DNA of 64,000 nucleotides from Actinostola sp. cb2023 (Eukaryota; Cnidaria; Anthozoa; Actiniaria; Actinostolidae): NCBI GenBank assembly GCA_033675265.1, contig JAUJYZ010000974.1, positions 409,501 to 473,500 of the forward strand, read 5' to 3'. Shown piece by piece: positions 12,616 to 24,454 of this stretch (position 1 is its first letter; each line of letters starts with the position of its first letter). The notes under the pieces were generated by a model. It saw only the letters and a program-made list of their open reading frames with translations, ran no database searches and was not told where the DNA came from. The position numbers and the translations under genes were made by a program.

Positions 12616-13361
12616 TGATGGATGATGATGATGGATGATGGTGATGGATGATGATGATGGATGATGATGGATGATGATGATGGATGATGATGATGATGGA
12701 TTATGGATGATGATGATAGATGATGATGATGGATGATGATGATGGATGATGGATGATGATGATGGATGATGATAATGATGGATGATGATAATGATGGATG
12801 ATGGTTGACGATGATTAAGAAATGGTCAACGCTTAGCGTGCGTCCATCGAGTTATGAAGCACGCGGGAATTTGGGAGAGCATGAGAGAAGCGTAAGAGTT
12901 GCTCGAGGCGTAGCCGTAGCCGATGGACGCACAGCTAAAGCGTTGACCATTTCTTTTATAACATAGTCACTGCAAATTCAAATAAAACATTTTTTTCCGA
13001 TATTGATTTCAGAGCGCGCGCTATATGGCGATGACGTGAGCGTGTGTCCGTAGCCGTAGCGTGTGTCCGTGGGCTTACGGACACACGCTAACCAACCAAT
13101 CAGAGCGCGCGTTATATCATACCTATGTTATAATGGATGATGATGGATGATGATGGATGATGATGATGGATGATGGTGATGGATGATGGATGATGGATGA
13201 TGGATGATGATGATGGATGATGATGATGGATGATGGTGATGGATGATGGTGATGGATAATGATGGATGATGGTGATGGATGATGATGATGGACGATGATT
13301 ATGGATGATGATGATGGATGATGATGATGGATGATGGTGATGGATGATAATGATGGATGAT
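12616..13361. repeat. GATGATGGAT array split by a MITE
   Basis: Mixed GATGAT/GATGGAT repeats occupy 12616-12824 and 13134-13361. They are one array interrupted by the family B MITE at 12825-13133. Histidine- and serine-rich open frames on the minus strand are repeat artefacts. Confidence 0.9.
12825..13133. mobile_element. MITE family B, second copy
   Basis: Same ends as 7605-7973 (TTAAGAAATGGTCAACGC and ACCTATGTTATAA). The inner loop is shortened and a small GCCGTA duplication is present in two places. It sits inside the GATGAT array, which shows it arrived after the array formed. Confidence 0.8.
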
Positions 13362-13592
13362 GCAAAATAAGATCTCCAGTCAAGAAGGATATATAGATAG
13401 ATAGCCGGATCAGTTCCAGTTCCAGTTCGCAATGCCCATATGTCAATCATACACCCTACGCCGAGCAACAGAACGCAACAGGACCAATTGTACATGTATA
13501 TCCCACACGAACCCGAGTTTACAATTAAGAAACAGCGTCTACAAAATTACGTGCCTCAAATGCAACCAATTCTACATCATCAACATCATCAA

Positions 13593-13600
13593 CATCATCA

Positions 13601-13673
<73 letters not shown>

Positions 13674-13756
13674 CATCATTATTATTATTATTATTACTAT
13701 TATTATTATCATTATTATTACTATTATTATCATTATTATTATTAGTAGTAGTAGTA
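13593..13756. repeat. (ATT)n trinucleotide array
   Basis: Long ATT run with scattered ATC interruptions and a GTA tail. It reads as poly-Ile, poly-Tyr or poly-Asn in different frames and is non-coding. Confidence 0.95.
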
Positions 13757-13758
13757 GA

Positions 13759-13922
13759 GGTAATCATACGGTTTCGAGTTCAATTTGGAAATAATTTGCA
13801 CGAGTGGGTTTTTCAAAGAGTATCAAAATTGCACGAGCCCGTAGGGCGAGTGTAATTTGAGCTCTTTGAAAAACACACGAGTGCAAATTATTCCAAATTG
13901 AACGAGAAATCGTGTGATTACC
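13759..13922. mobile_element. Hairpin (MITE-like) element
   Basis: GGTAATCATACGGTTTCGAG at the left pairs imperfectly with CTCGTTT/AGAAATCGTGTGATTACC-type sequence at the right, and GAAATAATTTGCACGAGTG pairs with CACACGAGTGCAAATTATT. The centre carries GCCCGTAGGGCGAG. It lies between two trinucleotide arrays. No gene is present. Confidence 0.65.
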
Positions 13923-14052
13923 AATTAATAATATTCATGAAAAAAAAGTAATTTGCACTGCAGTGCAATTAAATGTAATTTGCACTGCAGTGCAAATTAC
14001 TTTTCACCTGCACTGCTCTAAGCCAATCAGAATCGAGCATTTTTTTCACGTA

Positions 14053-14236
<184 letters not shown>

Positions 14237-14717
14237 ACGATGGCATCATTTCAATTTGATATGGCGCCAAATGATTGTATTTTCTCAACGAATTATGGCT
14301 AAGCTGTTAAAAGCTGTTATTTATTTAAAACATGAGTCAAGCAAAATGTTTCTTTATTTTCACTCTACCTGCATGTTCTTCTTCCTTTCCTCGGCTGCTT
14401 TCGATTCAGATATCTCTCACGAACAGCGCGTCAGCAACGTGAAGTATTTTCACTGAGTTCTGATTAGAAGCACAGCGTCGACACAGCGTGCTGTGCGCGT
14501 GCTGGGCCATTTGAACGCTTTTTTGCGGTTATTTATCTGTCACATCCGAGTTTTATGATGATTTTCAAAATGTTTTCAATTATATACACATTTGTTTTAC
14601 TTGTCTTTGAGTTTTAAAACTTAATTAAGACGTCGTATCTATAGACAACTAAAAACCTGAACCAACAATACAGATATTTTCTCATTAAAAACATCTAACT
14701 TACTGTAATATCACCTC

Positions 14718-14974
14718 AAGCTGGGAGACTAAGCTGGGAGACTAAGCTGGGAGACTAAGCTGGGAGACTAAGCTGGGAGACTAAGCTGGGAGACTAAGCT
14801 GGGAGACTAAGCTGGGAGACTAAGCTGGGAGACTAAGCTGGGAGACTAAGCTGGGAGAGACTAAGCTAAGGGAGACTAAGACTAAGCTGGGAGACTAAGC
14901 TGGGAGACTAAGCTGGGAGACTAAGCTGGGAGACTAAGCTGGGAGACTAAGCTGGGAGACTAAGCTGGGAGACT
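14718..14974. repeat. 13-bp minisatellite (AAGCTGGGAGACT)n
   Basis: About 19 near-identical tandem copies of AAGCTGGGAGACT. One irregular spot near 14855-14885 has short partial units (AGAGACTAAGCTAAGG). Because 13 is not a multiple of 3 it cannot code for a simple peptide repeat. Confidence 0.97.
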
Positions 14975-15046
14975 ATATATGGAAAGCCGAGTATGCGGTT
15001 AAAAGGTCGGTAAAATAGTCACAGATATCGCTAAACCACTGAGCAA

Positions 15047-15112
<66 letters not shown>

Positions 15113-15910
15113 GATTCTTAAAAAACGATGTCTATGCTTTTTACATACCTAATAGTATAAAAACATTAAATAAAAATAAAATATATATGTAAAAAGAAAT
15201 GTCGCTAAAAATATAATCAACGCGTTCAAATTATAAGCTAACTAAAAATGGTATTAAAAATAACATCATATAGTATATATAGTTCGAATTCAATGTATAG
15301 ATGTAATCCCGATAGCACGGATCATATTGAACTAGTACCCGATCAAGAGGCAGCTGACACAGTAAGATCATTCACAAAGACAGAAACTACAGGTGTATGC
15401 ATCCATGTTGTTTTGTCCCGTTTTATCAAAGTCCAACATGAACTTTAAGTTTAAAATGACTCATAATGTTTATTTAGTTTACTGTAATCAATTCAGTTGC
15501 TTTTCAAACACATATTCAATAAGTATTAGGCTGCATGCCAATTGAAGTGTACGTTCTGTTAACAAAGCAGATTTGTCATGGTATAGAATTTGCTTAACTA
15601 AAATGATCAATGTCAGAGAAATCTTTGCTAATTTTAACTGTACTAATGCCGTTCAAAGAATAACTCAAGAATAATTTCAGCAGCGCGTGTTTATTTCTTG
15701 ATTGATTTTCATAGCTGTTCAGTCCTACTCAATGATGAATTGGCTGTGATGTCGTTACGTTTTCGATCGTTTTACAATCCTTTCAAAAACCACCACCTCT
15801 AATTTAGAACAAGAACAGTTTTTTATGATTTTCAACTTAGAGCTAGTAAAGCATTATAACACTACGTATAACTTATTTTGACGCTTGTAAAACTGATCAA
15901 CGCTAACGTG

Positions 15911-16000
15911 CAACAACAACAACAACAACAATAACAACAACAGCAACAATAACAACAACAATAACAACAACAACAACAACAACAACAGCAACAGCAACAA
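15911..16000. repeat. (CAA)n array
   Basis: About 90 bp of CAA with AAT and CAG interruptions. It reads as poly-Leu on the opposite strand and is non-coding. Confidence 0.95.
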
Positions 16001-16985
16001 CTTTATTTGTACCAGAGTTTCTTTACACAGTTCCGAGTTCATTTAATTTTGTTGGAATCAACTCTCCCTTGCAAAGCCTTTCAGACGAGAATCTACTAGA
16101 ATCTTACTCAGTGATATTGCCATTGAATTTCTGTTTCTGAAAATGTTCCGACCCAACGCGTCAGACACTGAATTGAACTTGAATTCAAATGTATTTTTTA
16201 AATGCTAAATGCGCGTCTTCCGATTCTGCGATGAATGGCGGAACCTTTGTGCTAAGCCAATTATGCAATAAACCTGTTAGTTTTCCAACCGTTAGAGTGT
16301 TATGACAGTTTTACTGCTTGCTTTAGCAGTCATAATTAGTCATTTTTTTGGAGTTTTAATTATAGTTCAATGCCAAATGTTCCGCGCAATCATTAGCAAC
16401 CAAACTGTTTTAATTAGTTCAATGCCAAATGTTCCGCGCAATGAATACATTAGCAACCAAGGTTTCGCGGCACCAGAAGGATTCATCTGAACTATAAACG
16501 GTGCTGTTTGATCATATGTCAAAACACTTTGAATGATAAATTCTCCCCTGTTATTGTGTATCTATTACACAATGGCAGAATATCAATCGAGCGTAGGTAC
16601 TCGCCGCCTCTCACTGATCAGAGCTGTGCTCCGTACTAAGACATGGGTCGTATGGTGGTAACACAATGCGCATTTATATGCCTTCGACTCGGCCTTCAGA
16701 ATTCAGCCGCTGACTCCGGTAAGGAAGGATAATTAGCCCACCCATATTCTTCTTCTTCTTCTTGTTCTTGCGCGCTTTAGTATTTCCTAGATTTTACTAG
16801 ATTAATTTCTTGTAGGGTGGAATCTGGGGGGACGCGGGATTCGGGGCGCGGGATTCGGGACCAACACTCACAAGAAGAGAGATCAAAATGAAGGATGAGA
16901 AGACCTTTTTGTACACTGAAACTAGCTGCCGGTCTTAATTTCTTAATTTTTTTTTGTAATACTTTCAGGGTTGCTGTCTGCGGTC

Positions 16986-19557
16986 ATGGCGACCAAGAAA
17001 GGGAACGTCTTTCTTCTCCTGTTTAGTTTGCTTACTCTGCTGAGCCGTGGCTGCTGCTTTGGCGGTAAGAAAATCGTTTGTTCCAACAATACAGGGCTTT
17101 CACAGCAGCAGCCTGGGTCAATTAAGAACAATAAAATATAGTTATAAATGAGAAAATATATCACTACCCTGAGATTGTTTCCATCTTTGTCTCAAGATGG
17201 CCGCTGTAAAAGCCACTATATTAACAGTGCTCACTATAAAGTGTCTTTTGTAGTGCCATCTTTTAACAACGAAGAAGAACAATTCACCGAAGGCCACCAA
17301 AGGCTGTTACACCAATTAAGTAACTTAAGTCGACACTACAAGGCAATGCCGATATGGAGAAATAAATCTCTGGTCGTAGAGTTTGGGTTTTCACTTATAA
17401 ACATAGTTGAAGTGGTAAGAGACCTCATAGTTCTATCCGATAGTGAGTGCCACAGCACAGCACAGCACAGCACAGCACAGCACAGCACAGCACAGCACAG
17501 CACAGCACAGCACAGCACAGCACAGCACAGCACAGCACAGCACAGCACAGCACAGCACAGCACAGCACAGCACAGCACAGCACAGCACAGCTATATTACT
17601 TCCCGGATGACAAGTTGGCCAATAGGATTACTAATACTCTAATAAATCGAAGTTATTTTCTTTACACAGAATGCAAAAAAACAGTTCATAACAGTATATG
17701 GGTGGGTTAGTCAGGTAGGTATTGTTGTCATGGTAGCGAACACAATGAAACGTTTACTAGAGCCCAGTGCTCCCTCGACCCTCCTCCCGAACATTAGCAC
17801 ACCCCACCCCTCCCCCACACAGTGTGATTATATTTATAGCGAGTTCATAAATAACCCATATACTTTCTATCATATATTCTTTAGAAATGGAAAAATCCAT
17901 TCCTGATTTGGAATCCTGATGATCACGGGGGCTTGGATACTATTAGCATCAGTCCGCGTGAGATCTGGGTACCAGATATATTGCTGTATAATAAGTAAGT
18001 GTTAAACAAGAAACACAGAAAGCCCAAACTATGTGTTTAGACAGATAGCAAGTCAGATCGGCCAAAAGACCAACCGACTGCGACCGACCGACCGACTGAC
18101 TGACGGACCGACCGCCTAACGGACCGACCGACCGACTGACGGACCGACTGACGGACCGACTAACGGACCGACCGACCGACCGACCGACCGATCGATCGAC
18201 CGACCGACCGACCGACCGACCGACTGACTGACTGACGGACCGACCGACTAACGGACCGACCGACCGACTGACGGGCCGACTGACCGACCGACCGACCGAC
18301 CGACCGACGGACAGGGAGACGGACTGGTCGGACAGATAAATGGACGAATTTGATCAAATACTATACAAACATACATATTTCATTACAGTTTAGACGCCCA
18401 AGACCGCGTTGCGGGGGGTAGACATACCTACAAGACAAACGTAATAGTGACAAGTGACGGCACGAATACTTGGCATAAGACCTTTTGTCAAATACAAGTC
18501 AAGTATTTTCCTTTAGACGACCAGAACTGTTCCCTCAAATTTGGATCATGGACACAAGACATCCGGAGGATGGTGCTGCGCCCGATGTCTATTGAATTCC
18601 CGACACCTCACTACACGAAGAACGGAGAATGGTCGGTGTATAACATGTCACTGTGTCAAGAGAGGCAAATCTATCAGTGCTGTAATTACTCATTCGATCG
18701 CGTGGTTTTGTCCATTAACATGAGCCGAGAAGCAAGTGATTATATCATTAACCTGGTTATTCCATGTTGTCTCATTTCTTCAATGATCTTCTTAGGCTTC
18801 GTGCTCCCCCCGGAATCAGGAGAGCGCATCGGTTTGAGCATCACGGTGTTATTAGCAATGACTGTGTTCCAGCAACTTACTGCTGCAATCATGCCGTCAT
18901 ATGACTTTCCTATCTTGGGTCAATATTACTTTGCCATTGTGTTGGAGATCAGCACATCCATTGTCGCCACTACATTGATTCTTAACTTTTACCATCGCAC
19001 CCATCGCAAGATGCCATACATTATTAGGAAAGTCATCCTCCATTGGACGTCACGCCTGGTGCTACTGCATGGCGAGGTTGCAAAGAAATACCCACAATGC
19101 CGCACCAACTCAACCCGCGAAAACAAACCCAACACCGAGAAACACCGAAGAAAAACGTAGGAAAACCTTCAGGTCGAGTTCTAGAAGAAAAGACACTGGT
19201 TCTGGAATGGTCGACAGCGATCACTACGACACATATCGAGAAATCAATGACATATTTAGCAACGGGCAAAATTCAGACAAGGAAATGACTCAGAACCTTT
19301 ATGGATTGAGTGTCGTGAAGGTGAACGAAGATGGAAACAGAGACAACTTGAGCAGAACGGAAAACGACCAAGACATCGGCGACGAAGAATACGCTTTGAG
19401 GAAGTGGGAATGGACTCTTGCTGCGAGAATCCTTGATCGGTGTGTTTTGGTAGTGTCCATTATAATTGGCTTCATCACGGTGGGCGCGGTGTTTCTAGGA
19501 GCGCCGTCTTTGTGGAAGTCTGAACCGGACGGAACTGACGTCAGAGTCTCCTATTAA
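16986..19557 (+). CDS. Nicotinic acetylcholine receptor, alpha-type subunit (one frameshift)
   Basis: Pentameric Cys-loop ligand-gated cation channel subunit of the plasma membrane. Exons: 16986-17064, 17197-17414, 17670-17714, 17885-17994 and 18389-19557, all with GT-AG borders and matching phases. Exon 1 encodes a signal peptide (MATKKGNVFLLLFSLLTLLS). Exon 2 has the N-terminal helix and VVEFGFSLINI strand. Exon 4 has IWNPDDHGG and WVPDILLYN (loop A Tyr). Exon 5 has the 13-residue Cys-loop (C-QIQVKYFPLDDQN-C), the loop B Trp in GSWTQD, and vicinal cysteines in YQCC, the mark of an agonist-binding alpha subunit. M1-M3 follow, with GER before M2 as in cation-selective channels. M4 (LDRCVLVVSIIIGFITVG) lies in another frame: a stop at 19158-19160 follows an A5 run at 19151-19155, and one A fewer would give about 539 residues ending at the TAA at 19557. 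Unresolved: true frameshift or sequence error. Confidence 0.9.
17449..17590. repeat. (CACAG)n pentanucleotide array in receptor intron 2
   Basis: About 28 perfect copies of CACAG lie inside the intron between receptor exons 2 and 3 (17415-17669). Exon 3 begins only 80 bp after it. Confidence 0.97.
18064..18312. repeat. Degenerate GACC/GACT/GACG tetranucleotide array in receptor intron 4
   Basis: About 250 bp of four-base units GACC, GACT and GACG in short blocks, within the intron 17995-18388. It reads as Arg-Ser repeats on the minus strand but is intronic. Confidence 0.95.
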
Positions 19558-20458
19558 TATTGCTAATCGTTGTAATTACTAGAAGAACTACACAAGTGTT
19601 TTGATTGGACGAGCCAAGTTTTCAGCGATAGTGCGCATATACTGAAGGGAGTCAAAGGACAACAAAAAAGTGCATAGCGATTTGTGAACTCCTTTATTAC
19701 ACAGGTAGCCCAAGTTATAATTTCTACGAGACAAGTTATACAAGGTGTATCTTATGGCTACAGAATATTTCCCATCACTGCACGTATCAGGCTGTGAGCC
19801 AATGAGCGAGCTTTAACAACAATAGAGTGACGTTAGATAGCTATATCATATCATATATCATAGAGTAGCTATATCATCAATTATTCTATATATCGATTAA
19901 ACCATTATAATTTTAATGATAATTTAATGATAATATTAAAGTATTATCAGCTAGATTTTTAACTGTTACAAGCGCTTTCAGCGCAGCTAGTTTTCAAATT
20001 GCTACTTACAGGGCCGTACACAGCATAGGGGCAAGTGGGGCAGTTGCCCCCCCCCCCCCCCCCCCTAGCAAGGCAAAAAAGATACCAAAAAGTACTGAGA
20101 ACTGTACTATTTTTATTTATTTTTTGCTGTGAAATACGTACTGCCCCCCCCCCCCCCCCCCCCCCCCCTTGAATTTTGGGTTATGTACTGCCCTGACTTA
20201 CGTTTGGAAACAGCGCCATAGAAATAATCACTGCGGATGAAATAATTGAAGTCTGGGCTTGTTTCGGCCTATAGTAGCTAAGTGAAAAACACTTCACAAA
20301 CAAAAGATAAAACCGTGATCCGTGAATTTGAAAGAAAGACGTGCGTGAAATGGCTTAAATGATTCTTTTGAGTCGTGAATTTACGAAAAAATGGCACGTG
20401 AAGCGTGATCACACTCCCCCCCCCCCCCCCCCCCCTCGACCCCCCTCGACCCCCCCCT
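19558..20458. other. Receptor 3' flank with C-homopolymer runs
   Basis: No further coding sequence. AT-rich DNA after the receptor stop is followed by C runs at about 20048-20065 and 20144-20168, and broken C runs at about 20416-20458 just before the minisatellite. Two of the runs are flanked by related text (GGGGCAGTTGCC and TACTGCC), suggesting a local duplication. No clear AATAAA polyadenylation signal was found close to the stop. Confidence 0.5.
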
Positions 20459-21406
20459 CTACGACGACGACGACCACAGGAAACCCAATCGCCCAAAAGA
20501 CAACGACGACCACAGGAAACCCAATCGCCCAAAAGACAACGACGACCACAGGAAACCCAATCGTCCAAAAGACAACGACGACCACAGGAAACCCAATCGC
20601 CCAAAAGACAACGACGACCACAGCAAACCCAATCTCCCAAAAGACAACGACGACCACAGGAAACCCAATCGCCCAAAAGACAACGACGACCACAGGAAAC
20701 CCAATCTCCCAAACGACAACGACGACCACAAGAAAACCAATCTCCCAAAAGACAACGACGACCACAGGAAACCCAATCTCCCAAACGACAACGACGACCA
20801 CAAGAAACTCAATCTCCCAAAAGACAACGACGACCACAGGAAACCCAATCGCCCAAAAGACAACGACGACCACAGGAAACCCAATCGCCCAAAAGACAAC
20901 GACGACCACAGGAAACCCAATCTCCCAAAAGACAACGACGACCACAGGAAACCCAATCGCCCAAAAGACAACGACGACCACAGGAAACCCAATCGCCCAA
21001 AAGACAACGACGACCACAGGAAACCCAATCGCCCAAAAGACAACGACGACCACAGGAAACCCAATCGCCCAAAAGACAACGACGACCACAGGAAATCCAA
21101 TCGCCCAAAAGACAACGACGACCACAGCAAACCCAATCTCCCAAAAGACAACGACGACCACAGCAAACCCAATCTCCCAAAAGACAACGACGACCACAAG
21201 AAACCCAATCTCCCAAAAGACAACGACGACCACAGCAAACCCAATCTCCCAAAAGACAACGACGACCACAGCAAACCCAATCTCCCAAAAGACAACGACG
21301 ACCACAGGAAACCCAATCTCCCAAAAGACAACGACGACCACAGGAAACCCAATCGCCCAAAAGACAACGACGACCACAGGAAACCCAATCGCCCAAAAGA
21401 CAACGC
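20459..21406. repeat. 36-bp minisatellite, about 26 copies
   Basis: The unit begins ACAACGACGACCACAGGAAA and ends CCCAATCGCCCAAAAG. Copies differ mainly at two places (GGAAAC, GCAAAC or AGAAAC; and TCGCCC or TCTCCC). As 36 is a multiple of 3 and the unit has no stop in any frame, long open frames run on both strands. The + frame from an ATG at 20359 gives 350 residues of a 12-residue unit TTTTTGNPIAQK after a proline stretch. It has no signal peptide and no flanking exons, so I annotate it as a minisatellite, not a gene; a Thr-rich mucin-like protein cannot be wholly excluded. Confidence 0.95.
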
Positions 21407-21486
21407 CATAAGCGATGCTACAAGTGGCAATTCTATCGTTTTCTTTTCTCTCTCCTTCGTCATACATGGAAGAATTCCCGATTCTC

Positions 21487-21645
21487 CTTATGACGTAGCG
21501 ATACCACTACTACCAGAATCCCTTTCGAATTCTTATTCAAATGCTTTAACTCCCATGAGAGTACCAAGGTATGGGGTGAATTAGAATAACAAAAGAAGCT
21601 ACGAAAAGGATTCTGGGAGTAGTGGTATCACTACGTCATAAGGGG
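21487..21645. mobile_element. Hairpin (MITE-like) element
   Basis: CTTATGACGTAGCGATACCA at the left and TGGTATCACTACGTCATAAG at the right form long paired arms that continue through CTACTACCAGAATCC and GGATTCTGGGAGTAG. The total is about 160 bp with no coding sequence. Confidence 0.8.
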
Positions 21646-22270
21646 AAAGGTGAGTTAAAGGTTTCTATTAGTGTTATAATTACTTGGGCTTCCTCATTTT
21701 CAGGCTTTGAAGGTGTAATAGTGAAGGGGCGTGTTCGGGGGAATAAATGTAATATACCATCGTAAGTCATGATATAAGCACTGTTTATTCACAAGTACTA
21801 CATCTAATTAACAAGCCGCTACATTTAGTATTCATTCTGTTGTTTTCATGTCCGGTTTTCATAGTTGAAATCGTCAGTTTTCCACGAGGAACTGAAATAT
21901 AAAAAAGTTGAAGTTGTTCAGTTATGCATGACTAAAACTATAGAATTCAAGAGAGAGAATAAACCAAACTTCGACGACGGTAATAGTTTTGAAAAAGAAA
22001 ACAAGAAAGAAAAATCAAGGGGGGGGGGGGGGGGGGGGTTGAAGTTGGTAAAAGCAGCCAGCAAACTGAACATGTACAGGACGTGGTAGGGACTGGATCA
22101 GGAAAGGAGTCTCGACAAATTAAATAAAAATATAGACTTATGTTAAGGATGAAGTTAGAAAATTGACTATAAGGAAAAGAAACTCATCCATAATAAGAAC
22201 TACCAAACATGTTAGTACATGACGTACGTACCTTTCTAGCACTGTCCACACATGTGTCTACAGTACTTAC

Positions 22271-23477
22271 GGGCAAATCGACCCTTTCTGGACCTCTGAA
22301 TTGCGCAGTTAAAAGGTTCGACGAGCTGCATTTGTAGAAGGAGAAGAACAATTGAAATACGTGACTAAATTAAAGTAAGGCGGATTTGTCAGTATTGCCC
22401 CTCCCCCCGTATTAACCCTCCCCCCGTATTGACCCCGTATTGGTCCCCGTATTGGCCCCCGTATTGACCCCCGTATTGACCCCCGTATTGACCCCCGTAT
22501 TGACCCCGTGGTACAAAAGTAAACAAAACCATTACTCACCCCACCACAAATGTTCCCCTTGTACTTGTTTACACATCCTAAAGAGGTGAAATTAGAAGAC
22601 GATATTATTATAACAGTAAAGAAACATAACAGTGAACTAATCGACACTTACCACGGTCTGGGTTTGCATCAGAGGCAACCTCTCTCACTATCAAAAGTGT
22701 AGAATCAAATCAGAGGAAATCAATGTCGAAGCAATGAATAAATGAAATTATGAAAAAGTGAGGGAGAAAAAATAAAGGAAGAGAAGAACAAAAAGCGAAA
22801 AAAGTGAAAATGTGACAACGAAGTGAATTCATTATTATTAATGAATAATAAAAGAAAATAAATTAAAACATTAATGAATGGAATAACAATCGAATAGAAT
22901 GGATGAATGAATAAATGAACGAACGAACTAATGAATAAATGAAAGATGAAACAGAATGAATAAATGAACGAACGAACGAATGAATGAATGAATGAACGAA
23001 TAAAAGGATAATGAATGAACGAATGAACGAACGAATGAATCAAAATGAACGAATAAATGAATGAACGAATAAATGAACGAATAAATGAACGAATGAATAC
23101 ATGAATGAATGAACGACTGAATGAATGAATGAACGAATGAATACATGAACGAATGAATGAACGACTAAATGAACGAATGGATGAACGAATAAATAAATGA
23201 ACGAAAGACTAAAATGAAGGAATAGATGAACGACGACTACGGAGCAACGAATACAGAGAACGATACACTTATAATGATAGCTAGTGATGAACTAAGAGGA
23301 ACTGATCCATGCATGAGAGTACAGTTATCTGTCACGTACCCTAAGCATGAAAGTGATAAACATGGTTTATACTATTTTCAAACTATTCTACGTACCAACT
23401 TCCAATAGTTCTTGTTCAGAGGCATTGATCATAGCGATGCCAAGGAAGGCAATGAAAAGTACAACGAGGTATTTCAT
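22271..23477 (-). CDS. Small secreted cysteine-containing peptide (3' end unresolved)
   Basis: On the minus strand, exon 1 (23477-23396) begins with a hydrophobic signal peptide of about 19 residues (MKYLVVLFIAFLGIAMINA) and ends at the donor GTACGT. Phase-matched exons follow at 22687-22652, 22577-22540 (one cysteine pair, C-VNKYKGNI-C) and 22295-22271 (basic RSRKGR, a possible processing site). A further in-phase exon may begin at 22092 with more cysteines (motif CTCSVC), but it runs into a poly-C tract and its end is not clear. A TATA box lies 85 bp upstream of the ATG. The architecture suits a processed, disulphide-containing extracellular peptide: hormone-like, antimicrobial or venom-like cannot be told apart here. 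No family recognised. Confidence 0.55.
22385..22507. repeat. CCCCGTATTGA 11-12-bp repeat in an intron
   Basis: Ten or so copies of CCCCGTATTGA/CCCCGTATTGG in tandem lie between putative exons 3 and 4 of the secreted peptide gene. On the minus strand they read as Gly-Ser-Ile-Arg, but the splice sites on both sides place them in an intron. Confidence 0.85.
22850..23215. repeat. GAATGAATGAAC-type tetranucleotide array
   Basis: Mixed GAAT, GAAC and AAAT units over about 360 bp in the first intron of the secreted peptide gene. Minus-strand frames reading as Ser-Phe-Ile-His are repeat artefacts. Confidence 0.9.
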
Positions 23478-23561
23478 ATTGGAAGAGAAGGCTTGAACTG
23501 TTTCACTGTGCTGACTCGTAGTTGCAAAACTGGTTGTGTACCAAGAGCTCTGTATGGAAGG

Positions 23562-23569
23562 TTTATATA
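23562..23569 (-). promoter_or_regulatory. TATA box of the secreted peptide gene
   Basis: TATATAAA on the minus strand, 85 bp upstream of the ATG at 23477, leaves room for a transcription start about 30 bp downstream and a 5' leader of about 50 nt. A strong TATA box is common in genes for small, highly expressed secreted peptides. Confidence 0.6.
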
Positions 23570-24454
23570 GTATTTGCACAACATCCAGATGCAAACATCT
23601 TGCGCGACTTTAGTGATTGTTAATAGAAGATTAATTAGTGGTTTTTTGGCCATTAATCGAAAATCCTATGCATTAAAGAAGCATAATACTGTACTCAGAC
23701 CTCACGTTGGCGTTTATCGCTTTGTGGTTCTAAAGTTGCTTTCAGGGATCGACATTTTTCTGTAAATGCACTTTTTTCGATGATTTCAGCCGAATAATTA
23801 ATTAAATAAATAAATAAATATTTTCAATTGCCACTAGTCCACACTCACTACCACTACATTCAATATTTAATATTTACATCGAGCCAGAGATTGTTTAATA
23901 AATGGCAAATCTTATTAGATTTATCATGAAATCAATCCCAGTCTGGTTCAGTTCTTTTATGAGAGGGGAGGGGTGGACGACCGAGAGGGGAGGGGTACTG
24001 ATAGAAATTGCATGTAATCTGCCACTATAAACAATATACAAACTACAGTAATAAATACTGATATCTGTAAACAAACATAAACATATAAATAAATAAATAA
24101 TAACATAAAAAATAACATATAAATAATAAATAAATAAGTCGCACAAGAGTAAATTACGATAAAACATCTTATCACCGGTGATCGTGCAAAGCGACCAATA
24201 GATCGGATTATTGTGTAAACCTACGCAATCTAGCTATTTTCATTCATTAAAACCACAGTTAGAACCCCACTGTTTTCGCTTGTTTGTGGATACTGTTGTG
24301 GTACCATGACGTTATTGGTAATGGTTCGTTAGTATTGTCATCAACACGTCGGTAAACCTGAATGGCGCGCGGTTTTGCATTTAGAACCACGAAATAGTAC
24401 AATGGAGCTCTAAATTAGAGCCAGAAATCAGTTGTTGTTTGACTTAGAATTGGA

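Larger units (their letters stand above)
14237..16985. other. Intergenic, repeats only
   Basis: Apart from the 13-bp array (14718-14974), an ATA run (15053-15111) and a CAA run (15911-16000), no exon set or domain is visible. The segment AATGCCAAATGTTCCGCGCA is duplicated at about 16370 and 16423. The 66-codon frame at 15248-15448 has no recognisable features and is left unannotated. Confidence 0.5.

Noticed and set aside
20359..21411. 350-residue Thr-rich protein
   Set aside because: Created by a 36-bp minisatellite that is stop-free in every frame; no signal peptide, no flanking exons and no family.
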